Source: DATFVJ01 sp963826515
GTDB lineage: Bacteria; Actinomycetota; Actinomycetes; Streptosporangiales; Streptosporangiaceae
Assembly: GCA_963826515.1 (NCBI GenBank)
Contig: CAWGXI010000003.1
Span: forward strand, 1 to 64,000
Length of the DNA stretch: 64,000 nucleotides
Reading direction: 5' to 3'
Part shown: positions 1 through 10,074 of the stretch, in pieces
Numbering within the stretch: the first letter of the stretch is position 1
Layout of the letters: the number at the start of each line of letters is the position of its first letter
Translations under genes and position numbers: made by a program
The notes under the pieces: generated by a model
Told to the model about the DNA's origin: nothing
What the model saw: the letters and a program-made list of their open reading frames with translations, nothing else
The model's database searches: none

Positions 1-100
1 CCGGGAAACGAGCCCGCTGCAGGCGCAGCGCCGGGGCGCCGAGCGTGACCACAACCGAGGAGGTGCCCACCACGACGCTGGAAGGGTGTGGGGAATCGGA
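1..100 (+). pseudogene. 3' remnant of a CgeB-like glycosyltransferase
   Basis: The first 100 bases weakly resemble the extreme 3' end of the glycosyltransferase at 4654-5637: a run like GAGCGTGACCACAACC parallels its CACCGTGACCACACATACG, followed by a shortened version of its terminal codons. No intact frame is present. It looks like the oldest visible member of a series of decaying copies. The similarity is short, so this call is tentative. Confidence 0.3.
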
Positions 101-139
101 CCGGACTGGACCAAGTCGGCGGCAGCTTATCGAACGGCT

Positions 140-537
140 CTTCGCCAAGTGGCTCCTGCTGAAGCTGTATGGTGCGAACTTATCCTCGCTGGGTCGGCCA
201 GATTGCGGCACGGGGAACGCACACCGGCCGCAGCGTCTTTTACAAAGACAAGGCTAGGATCTTCCGGTCCGCAGCTCGGTGCTCAACACTATTCACCCAG
301 CGGAGATAGCCCTGGCGTCAAGGGGCGGCTCTTCCAGGCCATCGCGACCGCCGCGGCCACCCTCACCGAGTTCCGTCCCGGCGTGCCCGAGCTATTTGTT
401 GTCGGCGACGGGGTGCTGATCTGCCACGACTTTGACGACATCGGCCTGACCGCGTGGTTGACGCCGCAGCGCGTCAAGCGCACCGCGATCACACCTACGA
501 TGTGCGGCTCGCGAAAACCCTTCGAGAAGATGTCATG
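140..537 (+). pseudogene. Degenerate CgeB-like glycosyltransferase copy
   Basis: Translated pieces match the C-terminal half of the better-preserved copy at 4654-5637. A segment around 150-200 corresponds to LLKLYGANLSSLGRP. The segment 320-537 contains LTEFRPGVPELFVVGDGV, the counterpart of LTEFRPTLPELFAIGDEV, in the region that in GT-B enzymes binds the nucleotide sugar. The pieces lie in different frames and conserved stretches are missing, so this is a dead copy. In actinobacteria such genes (Glyco_trans_1_2 / spore-maturation CgeB-like) usually sit in surface-polysaccharide loci, which fits the locus starting at 13 kb. Confidence 0.6.
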
Positions 538-540
538 ACC

Positions 541-1099
541 ATAGTGCCAGTCGATCCGCATCCCCATGCGTTCTGTGCCCTACTCCCGCCCTACTGCACG
601 CGTGGTTAGAGAACTACGGAGCTGCCCGTGGGACAACTTCCTAAAGACGGTGATTTCACCTGCGACATTACTTACCTCTGAGCCATGCAAAGTACTCACG
701 GCCGTTCCACGCTATGCTATGAGAAGCCGGCCGAAACAGTTGCCGAAGGACGCCGCTATAATTGCCGCTCCGGCTGAGGCCGGCCCAACGTTAGGGCCTA
801 CCTAATGAAAGAAGAGCTACGGAAGATCTGTAGAGTCAAGGGCGAAGAGACGCTGCTTGCCGGACGATCATGAAAAGCCTCCACCCGAACGGCCGTAGAG
901 CCGGTTCACTGCCCGGAGGGGGGAGAGGGTCGTCTACTTCATCATGCACTCGAAGAGTGTCCTGAGGTTCGTGTGGACGCACCCCTCAAACGAGGGGGGC
1001 GCGCGCGCGCTCTGCTGCGCTTCGCGCGCTTCCAAGCCAGGGGCAGGCTACTGCACCGGCGGACTCTCGCCCGGCTCGGCGAACGGTCAAGCATCTGGG
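541..1099. other. No recognisable gene
   Basis: Short frames exist on both strands but none shows a recognisable domain, a plausible start with ribosome binding site, or similarity to other parts of the window. It separates two pseudogenes and is probably decayed sequence. Confidence 0.4.
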
Positions 1100-1761
1100 C
1101 CGGACTGCACCGCTACTTTTAGCTTCCCAAGTTGGTGGGCGCCAACCCGCCGGACCATCCGGAGATGCTGGTGTGGCGACGGGCTCTGCGGCCAGGGGAC
1201 CTCTTCGTCGATGTCGGTGCCAACGTCGGAAGCTACGCGATCTGGGCGGGTGAGCTGGGCGCGGAAGGCGTCGCCTTGGAGCCTGCAGCCGATACTTACG
1301 CCCTGCTGGTGGAAAATGTCGCTCTCAACGGCTATCCGATCAAGACGATTCAGGCCGCAGCAGGGGCGGCTCGCCTGGGTACTGCCCGGTTCACAAGCGG
1401 GCGGGATGCTCTTGAACCGCCAGGATCCCGACGGCAGCGTCGAGGCAACCTACGGTGACGATCGACTCAATCGTCGAAGACCGCACCGTCGCGGGAATGA
1501 AGATCGACGTTGAGGGCTTCGAGATTGACGTGCTGCATGGATGCCAGAGGGGTACTGTCCGAGCACCCGCCTCAAGGCGGATCCAGCTTGAATGGAACGC
1601 GACCTCCAAGGCAGGCGGTGGGGACAGATCGCCTGCCTGTCGCCGACTTGCTCGCTAAGCACGGATACGGCCTTTACCGCCCCAAACCCGACGGCACCTT
1701 GGAGCCGATCACCGACGTGAGCTTTGGCCCTGATGTCTGGGCCCGCCCAGAATCCCTCTGA
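1100..1761 (+). pseudogene. FkbM-family SAM methyltransferase, frameshifted
   Basis: Three segments in alternating frames rebuild one FkbM-type methyltransferase. 1132-1440 carries the SAM-binding motif I region (DLFVDVGANVGSYAIWA) and the following acidic strand (GVALEPAADTYALL). 1455-1560 carries the late motif VAGMKIDVEGFEIDVLHG, typical of FkbM enzymes. 1630-1761 carries the C-terminus ending DVWARPESL. At least two frameshifts (near 1440-1455 and 1560-1620) separate them, so no full-length product can be made. The family O-methylates sugars or polyketides; next to glycosyltransferases a polysaccharide substrate is the natural inference. Confidence 0.75.
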
Positions 1762-2261
1762 ACATCCGATATTGATACGTTAACAATTGATATATTGAAC
1801 GGCACCGGTCTCGCTGTCGGATCGGTATCCAAGGGTTATTGATAACCATTCAGCCGCGTTGTCATGTTGGTGCGGCAACGCCTATACGGTTACCAGAATT
1901 AAGATTCCTATAGGTGGCCGCGTGATGACGGACAGCACGAATCACACGCCACGGGGAGGGAACTGGGGGAGGGAAACGGCGGTGCGGACACTTACCGTGC
2001 GAATCAACGGCTACGCCGTACCGGTACGAATTTGGTGGTCACCATGGCCGGCCGGATGGGCCGCGGCCTGAGCCTGTCAGCTGTGGCGACGGTGACGATC
2101 TGGCAAGAGACAAGCAGCTACTGCCCAATAAAGAGCTTCACGGCTACGAACCATTCGCTCCGTAACACCCGTTCGCGCCGCTACGTGGTGGTCACGAGAC
2201 GACCGTTTCCCCAGGAGCAAGACTCATGACAGCATCCGGCAGCCAAACGAGGACGGTTCTG
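1762..2261. other. No recognisable gene
   Basis: An AT-richer stretch (about 1765-1850, with TTGATACG- and TATTGATA-like runs) is followed by short frames without recognisable domains. It may once have held the promoter and 5' part of the glycosyltransferase copy whose homology begins near 2262. Nothing firmer can be said. Confidence 0.35.
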
Positions 2262-2659
2262 ACTTGCGCCTGATGCCCGGCACGGTTAACCCGGTTCAAG
2301 CCGACGGCGCCCAGATGGTGTTCTGGTTTCCCGATCCCGTAGCGGCCCTGGGACGGCAACTGATGGTGCTCGCACCTTACGGCGCGGTCTTCTTCAAGGA
2401 CCACATATCGTCGAGCACCTGTGGGCCAACCTCGACATGCCGGTCTACTATCTGCCCGAGCATGCAATCCGCGGTGAACGGCCGCTCGCGCCTGCCTGGC
2501 ACCGAGCCCTACCTCGTCGTCGTCGGCACTATGTATCCGGTCCGGGTGCCGTTGCTTGACCACGCACGGCTCTTCGAGGCCGCCGGGTGCGGTACGGCCG
2601 TGCTCACCGAGTTCCGCCCTATTGTTCCTGCGTTGTTCGCCATATGTGACGAGGTACTA
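2262..2659 (+). pseudogene. CgeB-like glycosyltransferase, 5' part, split by IS630
   Basis: Nucleotide and protein similarity to 4888-5480 of the neighbouring copy is clear: LRLMPGTV, MVFWFPDPVAA, LMVLAPYGAVFFKDHI, GTEPYLVVVGTMYPVRV, RLFEAAGCGTAVLTEFRP. Compared with that copy it carries frameshifts and an internal deletion between the segments MYPVRVPLLD and ARLFEAAG. The reading stops at GACGAGGTA, where an IS630-type element is inserted; the missing tail resumes at 4344. Confidence 0.75.
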
Positions 2660-2689
2660 GTGCAGCGCATCGTAAGTCCCTGACGGGGT

Positions 2690-3912
2690 GCAGTTACCGA
2701 GCGTTACGATCATGCGGCTTCCGGGAGAGCTGGTGCGGGTTCGGGGCTGGGGTGGCGTTCGAGGTAGCGGGCGTGCTCGGTGTCCGCGTCGTAGCTCCAC
2801 CGTATGGCCGGGCGGTGCTGGTTGTACCGGATGGTGAACGCGGTGATCTTGGCTTCGAGGTCGCTGCGGGAGGTGAAGTCGCCGCGGCGAGGAGCGGCGG
2901 GTCAGGACACCGAACCACTGCTCGATCATGTTCAGCCAGGACTGGCGTGCTTCGGGGTGTAGGTGGCTGAGAACCTGGGGTGGGCGGCGAGCCAGGCCTT
3001 CGTGACGCGGGAGGTGTGGGAGGATCCGTTGTCCATGATCAGGTGGATGCGCAGGTGCCGGGCGGGTCATCCGGTACAGCATCGCCAGGAATCCGGTGAA
3101 TGCGCTGAGTCGTTGCGGTTGATGCGCTCGGCGATGACCTGGCCGGTGGTGACGTTCATCGCGGCGATGATGGAGATGGTGCCGTGGCGGATGTACTCGA
3201 ACTCGCCGCGCGGGTCTCGTCCGGGGCCGGCGGGGATCTGCGGGGCGTTGCGGGATTTCGCCTGGATGCCGGTCTTCTCATCGACGCTGATCAGCACGGT
3301 GCCGGCGGGGATGCTAAGGTACAGGCGGCACACGGCCCCGGCGCGGAACCAGAAGGAGGGGTCGTCGGCGCGGTTGAGCCAGCCGCGGACCTTGTGCGGG
3401 CGGACCTTGGCCTCGGACAGGACCCGGCCCACGGCGTGCGCCGAGATCGCCAGGCCCCGTTCGCGCAGGTGGGTGGCGACCATGGCATGCGACCATTGGG
3501 ACTCGCCCTCGGGCGGGACGGACGTGGCGACAGCGGCGACCGCAAGCCCGCACTGGGGCCGTCTTCCGGGCCGCCCGGAGCGGGGCAATCAAACAAGCCC
3601 GGCACCCGGGCGGGCGAACCGGCCCCGCCAGGTCCGCACCACCGCCACGCTGCAGCCCAGGTCGCGGGCGATAGCCGCGTTCGCCGTCCCGTCCCTGGCT
3701 GCAGCAGCACGATTCTCGCCCGCAGCACCAGGCGCTGCGGGCTGGCTGCCGCAGCGACGATCTGCTCCAGCTTGCGGCGCCGCTTGATGGTCAGCCTGGC
3801 GGGGCACGGGCACGACAGGCCACCGGGGCTCCTTCCGTGTCACGGTGATCACAGAAGAATGCACCCGTAACCGGGCGGAACAGCGGATATCCGCGCCGCT
3901 GGCGTGTCGCAC
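2690..3912 (-). pseudogene. IS630-family transposase, multiply frameshifted
   Basis: Reading leftward, the pieces give an N-terminal helix-turn-helix (TANAAIARDLGCSVAVVRTW), a central segment ending in the first catalytic Asp block (TVLISVDEKTGIQAKSR, a hallmark of IS630 transposases), FEYIRHGTISIIAAMNVTTG, then fragments of the second Asp region and the Glu block (SWLNMIEQWFGVLTRR). These lie in at least three frames, so the gene appears inactive. The ORF 3067-3588 is the longest uninterrupted part. Confidence 0.8.
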
Positions 3913-3956
3913 CAGGACCCGGCGCCGCCATCGGCGCAGGCAGGCGACACCAAAGG

Positions 3957-4295
3957 ATGCCAGTACCGCCCAGGCGCCTGAAAGACCTGATCGAGGGGAC
4001 CGTGGACCACCACGCTTCGCTGACCTGCCCCGCCCTCCAGGAAGTCACCATCCGCTGGCGCGGCTCCTTCGGCTACCTAATCGCCTGGGCCGGAGAAGGC
4101 GACGACAACGACGAGCAGATCCCGCTGTGCCGCATCGAATACCTCGGCGACGACGAGGACTGGGGCTTCGCGATCTACGATCCCGCCACCGAGGCCTACA
4201 CCCCGGCCCCGCTCCGCACCGGGCAGCCCACCGGGCACCCCGATGACGCCTTCGACACCGCCGCCATCATCCACCTCGCCGACTACCAGCAGTGA
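3957..4295 (+). CDS. Hypothetical acidic protein carried inside the IS630 element
   Basis: An uninterrupted 112-residue frame oriented opposite to the transposase and lying wholly inside the element. The product is acidic, with sequence such as YLGDDEDWGFAIYDPATEAY, and has no signal peptide or membrane segment. No family is recognised. The frame is intact although the neighbouring transposase is broken, so it may be maintained for its own function, or may simply be younger in decay. Its role (passenger, accessory to transposition) is unknown. Confidence 0.5.
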   Translation: MPVPPRRLKDLIEGTVDHHASLTCPALQEVTIRWRGSFGYLIAWAGEGDDNDEQIPLCRIEYLGDDEDWGFAIYDPATEAYTPAPLRTGQPTGHPDDAFDTAAIIHLADYQQ

Positions 4296-4343
4296 ACATC
4301 ACGCACCCCCTTAACCCGTAAAGGAACTTACGAGGGGCTGTAC

Positions 4344-4489
4344 TAGCCTTCCGGGAGAGCTCGTCGACCAGGTGACCGGGCTGCTAACTGCGGCGGGCCT
4401 GACCGCCCGGCTGGGCGATGCCGCCGCAGAGCGCGCCCACCGTGACCACATACGAACAGCGGCTCGTGACCATGCTGGGAAGGTGTCAT
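4344..4489 (+). pseudogene. CgeB-like glycosyltransferase, 3' part, beyond the IS630 insertion
   Basis: This stretch aligns with 5484-5637 of the neighbouring copy: CTCGTCGACCAGG onward, then codons for LLTAAGLTARLGDA, and ends in an equivalent of the terminal codons before ATGACC. It is the continuation of 2262-2659. Rejoined across the element the two halves form one decayed glycosyltransferase gene. Confidence 0.75.
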
Positions 4490-4653
4490 GACCGCAATGC
4501 TGAGTCGCGTCTCCGGTGCGACAGGTTGCCGGAACGCAAAGGTGCGCGGTGGCAATGTGTGCGGTGGCAATGTGTCCGGTCGCATGATCTGCAATTACGG
4601 AACGTTCTGCGATAGAGTCGTTGCTGAGCGTAACATGACAGGGGGGGATCGGA

Positions 4654-5637
4654 ATGCGCATTGGCGTCATTGGGCCTGTAGGTGGGGAGGAGTTCGCGGA
4701 AAACATCGCCGACGCGCTAGGCCGTTTGGGCCACCAGGTCACCCAGCTTGGCCCTGCCCACCCTGCCATCGCAGCCGACACGTCCACAACGCCGCGATGC
4801 TCGCCCGGATGGCCCTGCCCGGCTTTGACGAGAAGGCCCAGCGCCAGATCGCCCGGGTTGCCCTGGACGCAGAGTGCGAAGTCGTGATCAACATCGACTT
4901 GCGCCTGATGCCCGGCACGGTGGCCCGGCTCAAGCGCGGCGGCGCCCAGGTGGTGTTCTGGTTTCCTGATCCCGTGGCAGCACCTGGGGCGGCAACTGAT
5001 GGTGCTCGCACCGTACGACGCGCTCTTCTTCAAGGAACCACATATCGTCGAGCGCCTGAGGGCCAACCTCGACATGCCGGTGTACTATCTCCCCGAAGCA
5101 TGCAATCCGCGGTGGAACCGGCCGCTTGTGCCGGCCGGCACCGAGCCCTACCTCGTCGTCGCCGGCACTATGTATCCGGTCCGGGTGCGGCTGCTTGACC
5201 GTTTGATCACCAAGGGTATCCCGCTGAAGCTGTACGGCGTCGGAATCCCCCGCTGGGTCGGCGAGACCCCGGCGCGGGCCGCGCATGCTGGCCGCTATGT
5301 CGCCCGCGAGGAGAAGGCCCAGGTGTTCCGTTCGGCCGCCGGTGTCCTCAACACCATGAACCCAGGCGAGGTGGCTGGAGTCAACGCACGGCTCTTCGAG
5401 GCCGCCGGGTGCGGTGCGGCCGTGCTCACCGAGTTCCGCCCCACGTTGCCCGAGTTGTTCGCGATAGGGGACGAGGTGCTGGCCTTCCGCGACTTCGATG
5501 AGCTCGTCGACCAGGCGACTCAGCTGCTAACTGCGGCGGGCCTGACTGCCCGGCTCGGCGATGCTGCTGCAGAGCGCGCCCACCGTGACCACACATACGA
5601 ACAGCGGCTCGCGACCATCCTGGAAAAGGTGTCATAA
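4654..5637 (+). pseudogene. CgeB-like glycosyltransferase with compensating frameshifts
   Basis: This is the best-preserved member of the series. It starts MRIGVIGPVGGEEFAENIAD at 4654, an N-terminal Rossmann-like segment usual in GT-B enzymes. It shifts frame near 4790 (ARMALPGFDEKAQRQIARVA), shifts back near 4985 (LMVLAPYDALFFKEPHIVE), and then reads through to EKVS at 5637. The C-terminal half (4999-5637, 212 residues) is uninterrupted and holds the donor-binding region (RLFEAAGCGAAVLTEFRP). An intact ancestor would be about 327 residues. The enzyme would transfer a sugar to a glycan or protein at the cell surface; the acceptor cannot be inferred. Confidence 0.7.
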
Positions 5638-5783
5638 CCACGACCTCCGCCAAATGCCCAGCCCAAGCCCCAGGACTCCCGACATAGCCGCCCGCCGACT
5701 GTCCGTCACATACGTCTTGGCCTGCAATTTTGCCCTGTTGTCTCGGTGTTTTGCCTGCGCCGCCTGCCCTGCTCCCGATAGAA

Positions 5784-5797
5784 TTACACCAGTGTAA
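5784..5797. repeat. 14-bp palindrome upstream of the DDE transposase gene
   Basis: TTACACCAGTGTAA has perfect 6-bp arms around a CA centre and lies 20 bp before the transposase start at 5818. It could be an operator, part of a promoter, or part of the element's left terminus. No matching right end was found after 8077. Confidence 0.4.
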
Positions 5798-5817
5798 GAG
5801 GGTTCCGGGAGGCGGTT

Positions 5818-8077
5818 ATGGCGGTGCGGCTGAGTCAGCTGCCGCTGCCGTGGCTTCCGGAAGGCGCGACGGAGATCGCGCCGGGGATCGGCGTGGTGCC
5901 CGGCGGGGATGGCGGCGGCACGGCGTGGGTGCACGGGATGGCGACGTATGCGTGGGCGGCCGGGGACTGGGCGGGCCGGAAGCTGGCCGCGGTGCAGCTG
6001 GCGGAGCTGACCGGGGCGGACAAGCAGGACGTCGCGGCGGCGTTCGGGACCGATCCGGCGACGTTCTGGCGGTGGCGCAGGGCGTATGAGCGGGAAGGGC
6101 TGGCCGGGCTGCTGCCGGGCAAGCGCGGGCCGAAAGGGCCGTCGAAGCTGACGCCGCAGGTGACAGCGCGGATCCGGGAACTGGCCGCGGGCGGGCTGCC
6201 GCAGGCGGAGATCGCCCGCCAGTGCGGGGTGTCAGAGTTCGCGGTGCGTTCCGCGCTGGGCCGGGTTGGCATCCGCGAGGCCCCGGGGCAGCCGGACGGC
6301 GGCGGGGAAGCGGGCGCCAGCAGCGCCATGGGCGCAGGACATGCTGCCCGGGGATACGGAGGTGCTGCCGGTGCTGCCGGACCCGGTGCCGCGGGACGGC
6401 GGGCGGGCGCTGGCCCGGTTCGGGCTGCTCGGAGAGGGCGCGGTCCCGGTGTTCACGCCGGGCGCGAAGATCCCGCTGGCCGGGCTGCTGCTGGCGCTGC
6501 CCGCGCTGGCCGGCACCGGGCTGCTGGCCTCGGCGCGCGCCGTTTACGGCCGGCTGCGCAACGGGTTCTACGGGCTGGAGACGGTGCTGGTGCTGCTGGT
6601 GTTCCTGGCGCTGCTGCGCGAGCCGCGCGCCGAGGGCGCCACCCGCGTCCCGCCCGCCGCGCTGGGCCGGGTGCTGGGGCTGGACCGGGCACCGGAGGTC
6701 AAGACGATCCGCCGCAAGCTCGGCGAGCTGGCCGCCGCGGGCCGGGCCGCGGACCTGCAGCTGGCCATCGCCCGCCGCCATGCCGCGCTGCGCCCGGATG
6801 AGCTGGGATTCCTCTACATCGACGGGCACACCCGGGCGTATTTCGGGACCCGGGACGTGCAGAAGATGCACCTGGCCCGGATGAAGCACCCCGGCCCGGG
6901 CACCGAGGAGACCTGGGTCACCGACGGCCGCGGCGACCCGATGCTGGTGATGATCGCCGAGCCGTCGGCGTCGCTGGCCGCCCAGATCAAGGACCTGCTG
7001 CCGGACCTGCGGGCGGTGTGCGGCGACGGCGCCACGCCGGTGCTGTGCTTTGACCGGGGCGGCTGGTCCCCGGACCTGTTCGCGGAGATCATCGCCGCCG
7101 GGTTCGGGCTGCTCACCTACCGCAAGAACCAGGCCGGCAAGGACATCCCGGACCTGGACGGCGACGCGTTCACCGTGATGACCTGGACCGGCGATGATGG
7201 CCGCGACCGCAGCTACGACCTCGCCGACGGGACCATCGAGGTGCCCGTCACCTCCGGGACCCGTAAAGGCGAGGTCCTGACGCTGCGGCAGGTCACCCGC
7301 CGCGACAAGGGCCGCCAGGTCCACATCCTGACCACCATCGGCGCCAGCCAGCTGCCCGCCGCCGGCGTCGTCTACCGGATGACCGGGCGGTGGCGGGAAG
7401 AGAACTGGTTCCGCTACGGCCGCGCCCACTTCGACCTGGACTCCCTCGACAGCTACGCCGTCACCCCCGACGACCCCGCCCGCATGGTCCCCAACCCGGC
7501 GAAGAAAACCGCAGCCGCCGCGGTCAGGGCCGCCAGGAAGACCCTCGCTGACGCCGAGGCCGCCCGCCAGCGCAAGCTGGACCAGCTGCGCAGCCCCGCA
7601 CCTGGCAGCCAGATCGTGATCACCAACACGATGCTCGCCAGGCTGGACGTCCCTGCCGGCGCCGCACGCCGCAGCCTCGTCGCCGCCCAGGCCGAAGCCA
7701 GGGCGACCCGGGCGAAGATCCCGCTGCGCGAGCACAACCCGGACCTGGTCCGGCTCGAAGCCCAGGCCAAGCTGATCACCCACGCAGTCAAGATGGCAGC
7801 GTTCAACGCCGAGACCAGCCTCGCCCGCGCTCTGAACGGCAGCTACGCCCGCGCCGGCGACGAGGCATACGCCCTCATCCGCGAAGCCCTGCACGCCAGC
7901 GGCGACATCATCCCCGGCGCCGGCACCCTCACCATCCGCCTCAGCCAGCTATCGGCGCCGCGCCGCACCCGGGCCCTGGCCGCGCTCTGCGCTCAGCTCA
8001 ACAGCACCGCGACCTGCTACCCCGGCACCAAGCTCGTCCTGCGCTACGAAGTCGGCACCCCGCCCGGCGCTGCATAA
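5818..8077 (+). CDS. Large DDE-type transposase in two overlapping frames
   Basis: The start at 5818 has GGGAGG six bases upstream. Frame 1 encodes about 165 residues with two helix-turn-helix segments (DKQDVAAAFGTDPATFWRWR and AEIARQCGVSEFAVRSALGR). The product continues in frame 2 from roughly 6310-6345 to 8077 (open from 6266) with a catalytic core: first Asp in LGFLYIDGHTRAYFG, second Asp in LCFDRGGWSPDLF, Glu in WREENWFRYGRAHFD. The joined protein would be about 750 residues. The frame change may be a programmed shift, as in several IS families, or a mutation. Neither element end could be fixed, so no IS family is named. Confidence 0.65.
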
Positions 8078-8135
8078 ACGATCTCCTATGTCAGGAGTCC
8101 TGAGCCCAAGCCCTCATCGTGCCGCGAGAGGGCGG

Positions 8136-8487
8136 TCATCGCGGCGATCTTGCTTGCTGGCGCGGTCGGGTTGCTGGGCGCGACATTGGCCACTCTGGTC
8201 CAACTCTGGACCAGCTCAACGCATGCAGCGGTCTGGGGTGGCTTGGCCTTGGCCGCATATGCGGCTGGCCTCCTGTGCCTGCACGGCAACGACCGGCCGA
8301 CTCGGCTAGGTCGGCGACGCGGCATCACGGTAAGCCCGGCCACAGGCTACGGACACTCCTGGCGGCACGCAGTTTTCTGCGCACCGCTCGCTGCCGCCGC
8401 CGCGATGCAGGTATTCCGGGAACGGCGGCCCGGTGCGCGGATCACGCTGAGCTGCCTGTTCCTGATCGAACTCGCCTTCGCCTGGCT
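8136..8487 (+). pseudogene. Membrane protein fragment truncated by IS66
   Basis: The frame encodes hydrophobic segments (GAVGLLGATLATLVQLW, then AVWGGLALAAYAAGLLCLHG, and later ITLSCLFLIELAFAWL), suggesting three or four membrane spans. Its 3' end runs directly into IS66 sequence at about 8488 and its 5' side lies close behind the transposase gene, so both ends are probably lost. No family is recognised. Confidence 0.45.
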
Positions 8488-9366
8488 TCGGGGATGTACC
8501 CGTCCCGCATCAAGACGCCGTCGTAGCCGGGAAGCACCGCCCCGGCATCGATGTAGGCCGCGGACCGGCCGCCGGTGTGCAGGTAGGTGAGGTACCGGGT
8601 GCACGCCACGTGCAGGTACCAGGCCTTGCCGTCGGCCCGGACCGGCGTCTCATCGGCGCCGATCGCCGGCCTGGCCCGGCCCGCAGCAGATCACGCACCC
8701 GCTGCATGAAGCCGCCCGCCGTGAGCAGCCGGGCGGCCTTGCCGCGCACGCCGGCCATCCAGCCCGCCGACACGCTGATGCCGGCCAGTTGCGCCAGCAG
8801 CAGCGTGGAACGATAGATCGGGATGTGTGACCGGAGACGAGGTTAGCGGCCTGGGCGTGGGCCTCCGGTCCGTAGCTCGCCCGCGCCTTGACCTGATCGG
8901 GCAGCTCACCGACGCTGGTCCTGCCACATCCCCGGCACACCTTCGCTTGCGCCAAGAACTCCGTCGTCTTCGCCGGCGGCGGCGGCCCGGCGATGTCGGT
9001 CACCTGATGGCGGCGTTGCGCGCTCACCGGTTCCCCGGCCAGATCCGCGCCGCACCCGCAACAACAGCAACACGTCCCCGGCGGGCATTCGATGATCTCA
9101 TCCGGGTCCTCGATGAGGTTCATCGTCGACCCCGGCTCACCCGGCTGCTTACCCGGCCGACGCTGCCCACGCTGCCGTAACGACCGTCCTTGGCCTTGGT
9201 CTTCTCCCGAATTCGAGGAGTCCTTGCCGACCTGCCGCTCCAACCGCTCCACCCGAGCCGACAACCGTGCGATCAGCCCGTACGCCTCGACCGGCCGCGC
9301 CGCAAGCTCGTCCGCCGGAAGAGCCGACAGCTCTTCTTCACTGGGCAGATCGGGCGCAGGAGACAC
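8488..9366 (-). pseudogene. IS66-family transposase, 3'-truncated and frameshifted
   Basis: Reading leftward from 9366, the product starts with an acidic N-terminus and the coiled-coil segment LSARVERLERQVGKDSSNSG. It continues with the zinc-finger-like cysteine block (CCCCCGCGADLAG, then VCRGCGRTSVGELPDQVKA) typical of IS66 TnpC proteins, then frameshifts into GWMAGVRGKAARLLTAGGFM and the first catalytic region (ADETPVRADGK) in other frames. It ends at the codons for GYDGVLMRDGYIPE where it meets the membrane-protein fragment. The C-terminal half including the later catalytic residues is missing. Confidence 0.75.
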
Positions 9367-9412
9367 ACCACGTAATGATCACTATCCGGACCAGCCGATC
9401 AAGCACCCAACC

Positions 9413-9474
9413 CGGCGTAGTAATAGGACGAAGCGCAGGAGGCGCGTGTTTCTGCTGGAAGTGGTTGAGGGTCT
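9413..9474. repeat. Solo terminus of the IS110 element
   Basis: This 62-bp stretch (…GTAGTAATAGGACGAAGC…) is nearly identical to the reverse complement of 13172-13230, the leader side of the IS110 element. It lacks the rest of the element and abuts the left end of the IS256 remnant (GGTCTGTCAAGTAAACGG). It marks an earlier IS110 copy or insertion that was largely deleted. Confidence 0.7.
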
Positions 9475-9507
9475 GTCAAGTAAACGGTGTAACTGATCTT
9501 GTAGGTC

Positions 9508-10030
9508 TTAATTCCGTCCGGCGGACAGGCGGCCATCGAAGGTGATGTCAAAGGCGTTGAGGGCGGCCTTCCACCGGTTGGTCCAGCGCTGGCGGCCGCG
9601 GCCTGTCGGGTCGAGGCTCATGATCGCCATGTAGAGGCACTTCAGGGCGGCCTGCTCGGTCGGGAGGTGGCCGCGGGCGTTCACGGCCCTCCTGAGCCTG
9701 GCATTAATTGATTCAATCGCGTTGGTGGTACAGATCACGGTCCTTATTTCTCGGTCGAACCGCAGGAATGGCACGAATTCCGCCCACGCGTTCTCCCACA
9801 GCCGTATAATAGCCGGGTAGCGCTTCTCCCATTTGCCGGAGAACTCGGCGAACCGGTCCAGCGCCTCGGCCTCGGATGCGGCGGTGTAGACGGGCTTCAG
9901 GTCTTTCGCGACCTGCGCCCAGTCCTTTTTCGAAGCGTACTTGAACGAATTCCGCAGGAGATGGACAATGCATGTTTGCACGATTGTCTTCTCCCACACG
10001 GTGCTCACCGCGTCGGGCGGTAGCGCGGGT
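9508..10030 (-). pseudogene. IS256-family transposase, C-terminal half
   Basis: The leftward product holds the characteristic block TIVQTCIVHLLRNSFKYAS and the catalytic Glu in TTNAIESINARLRRA, followed by the usual C-terminus (GRGRQRWTNRWKAALNAFDI). The N-terminal half with the first two Asp residues is absent; similarity stops near 10030, about 40 bp before the ISL3 insertion. A terminal inverted-repeat-like sequence (GTCTGTCAAGTAAACGG) at about 9472 marks its left end. Confidence 0.75.
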
Positions 10031-10074
10031 GCCTTGTGGCCTGGGGCTTCTCGCTCTACGTAGTGCAAGCGGGC

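Larger units (their letters stand above)
2660..4343. mobile_element. IS630-type insertion sequence with TA target duplication
   Basis: The element has imperfect terminal inverted repeats: the left end reads GTGCAGCGCATCGTAAGT and the reverse complement of the right end reads GTACAGCCCCTCGTAAGT. Both ends are flanked by TA within CTAG (2657-2660 and 4343-4346), the duplication expected of the IS630/Tc1 group. Comparing the interrupted copy (GAGGTA-CTAG-CCTTCCG when rejoined) with the uninterrupted paralogue at 5471 (GAGGTG-CTGG-CCTTCCG) confirms a precise insertion. At 1684 bp it is longer than typical IS630 elements (about 1.1-1.2 kb), because a second, oppositely oriented gene lies between the transposase start and the right end. 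Confidence 0.8.

Noticed and set aside
5816..7894. Long minus-strand ORF of 692 codons
   Set aside because: It is antisense to the DDE transposase gene; its composition (Gly/Pro/Arg/His-rich, no domain) is the usual shadow of a high-GC gene.
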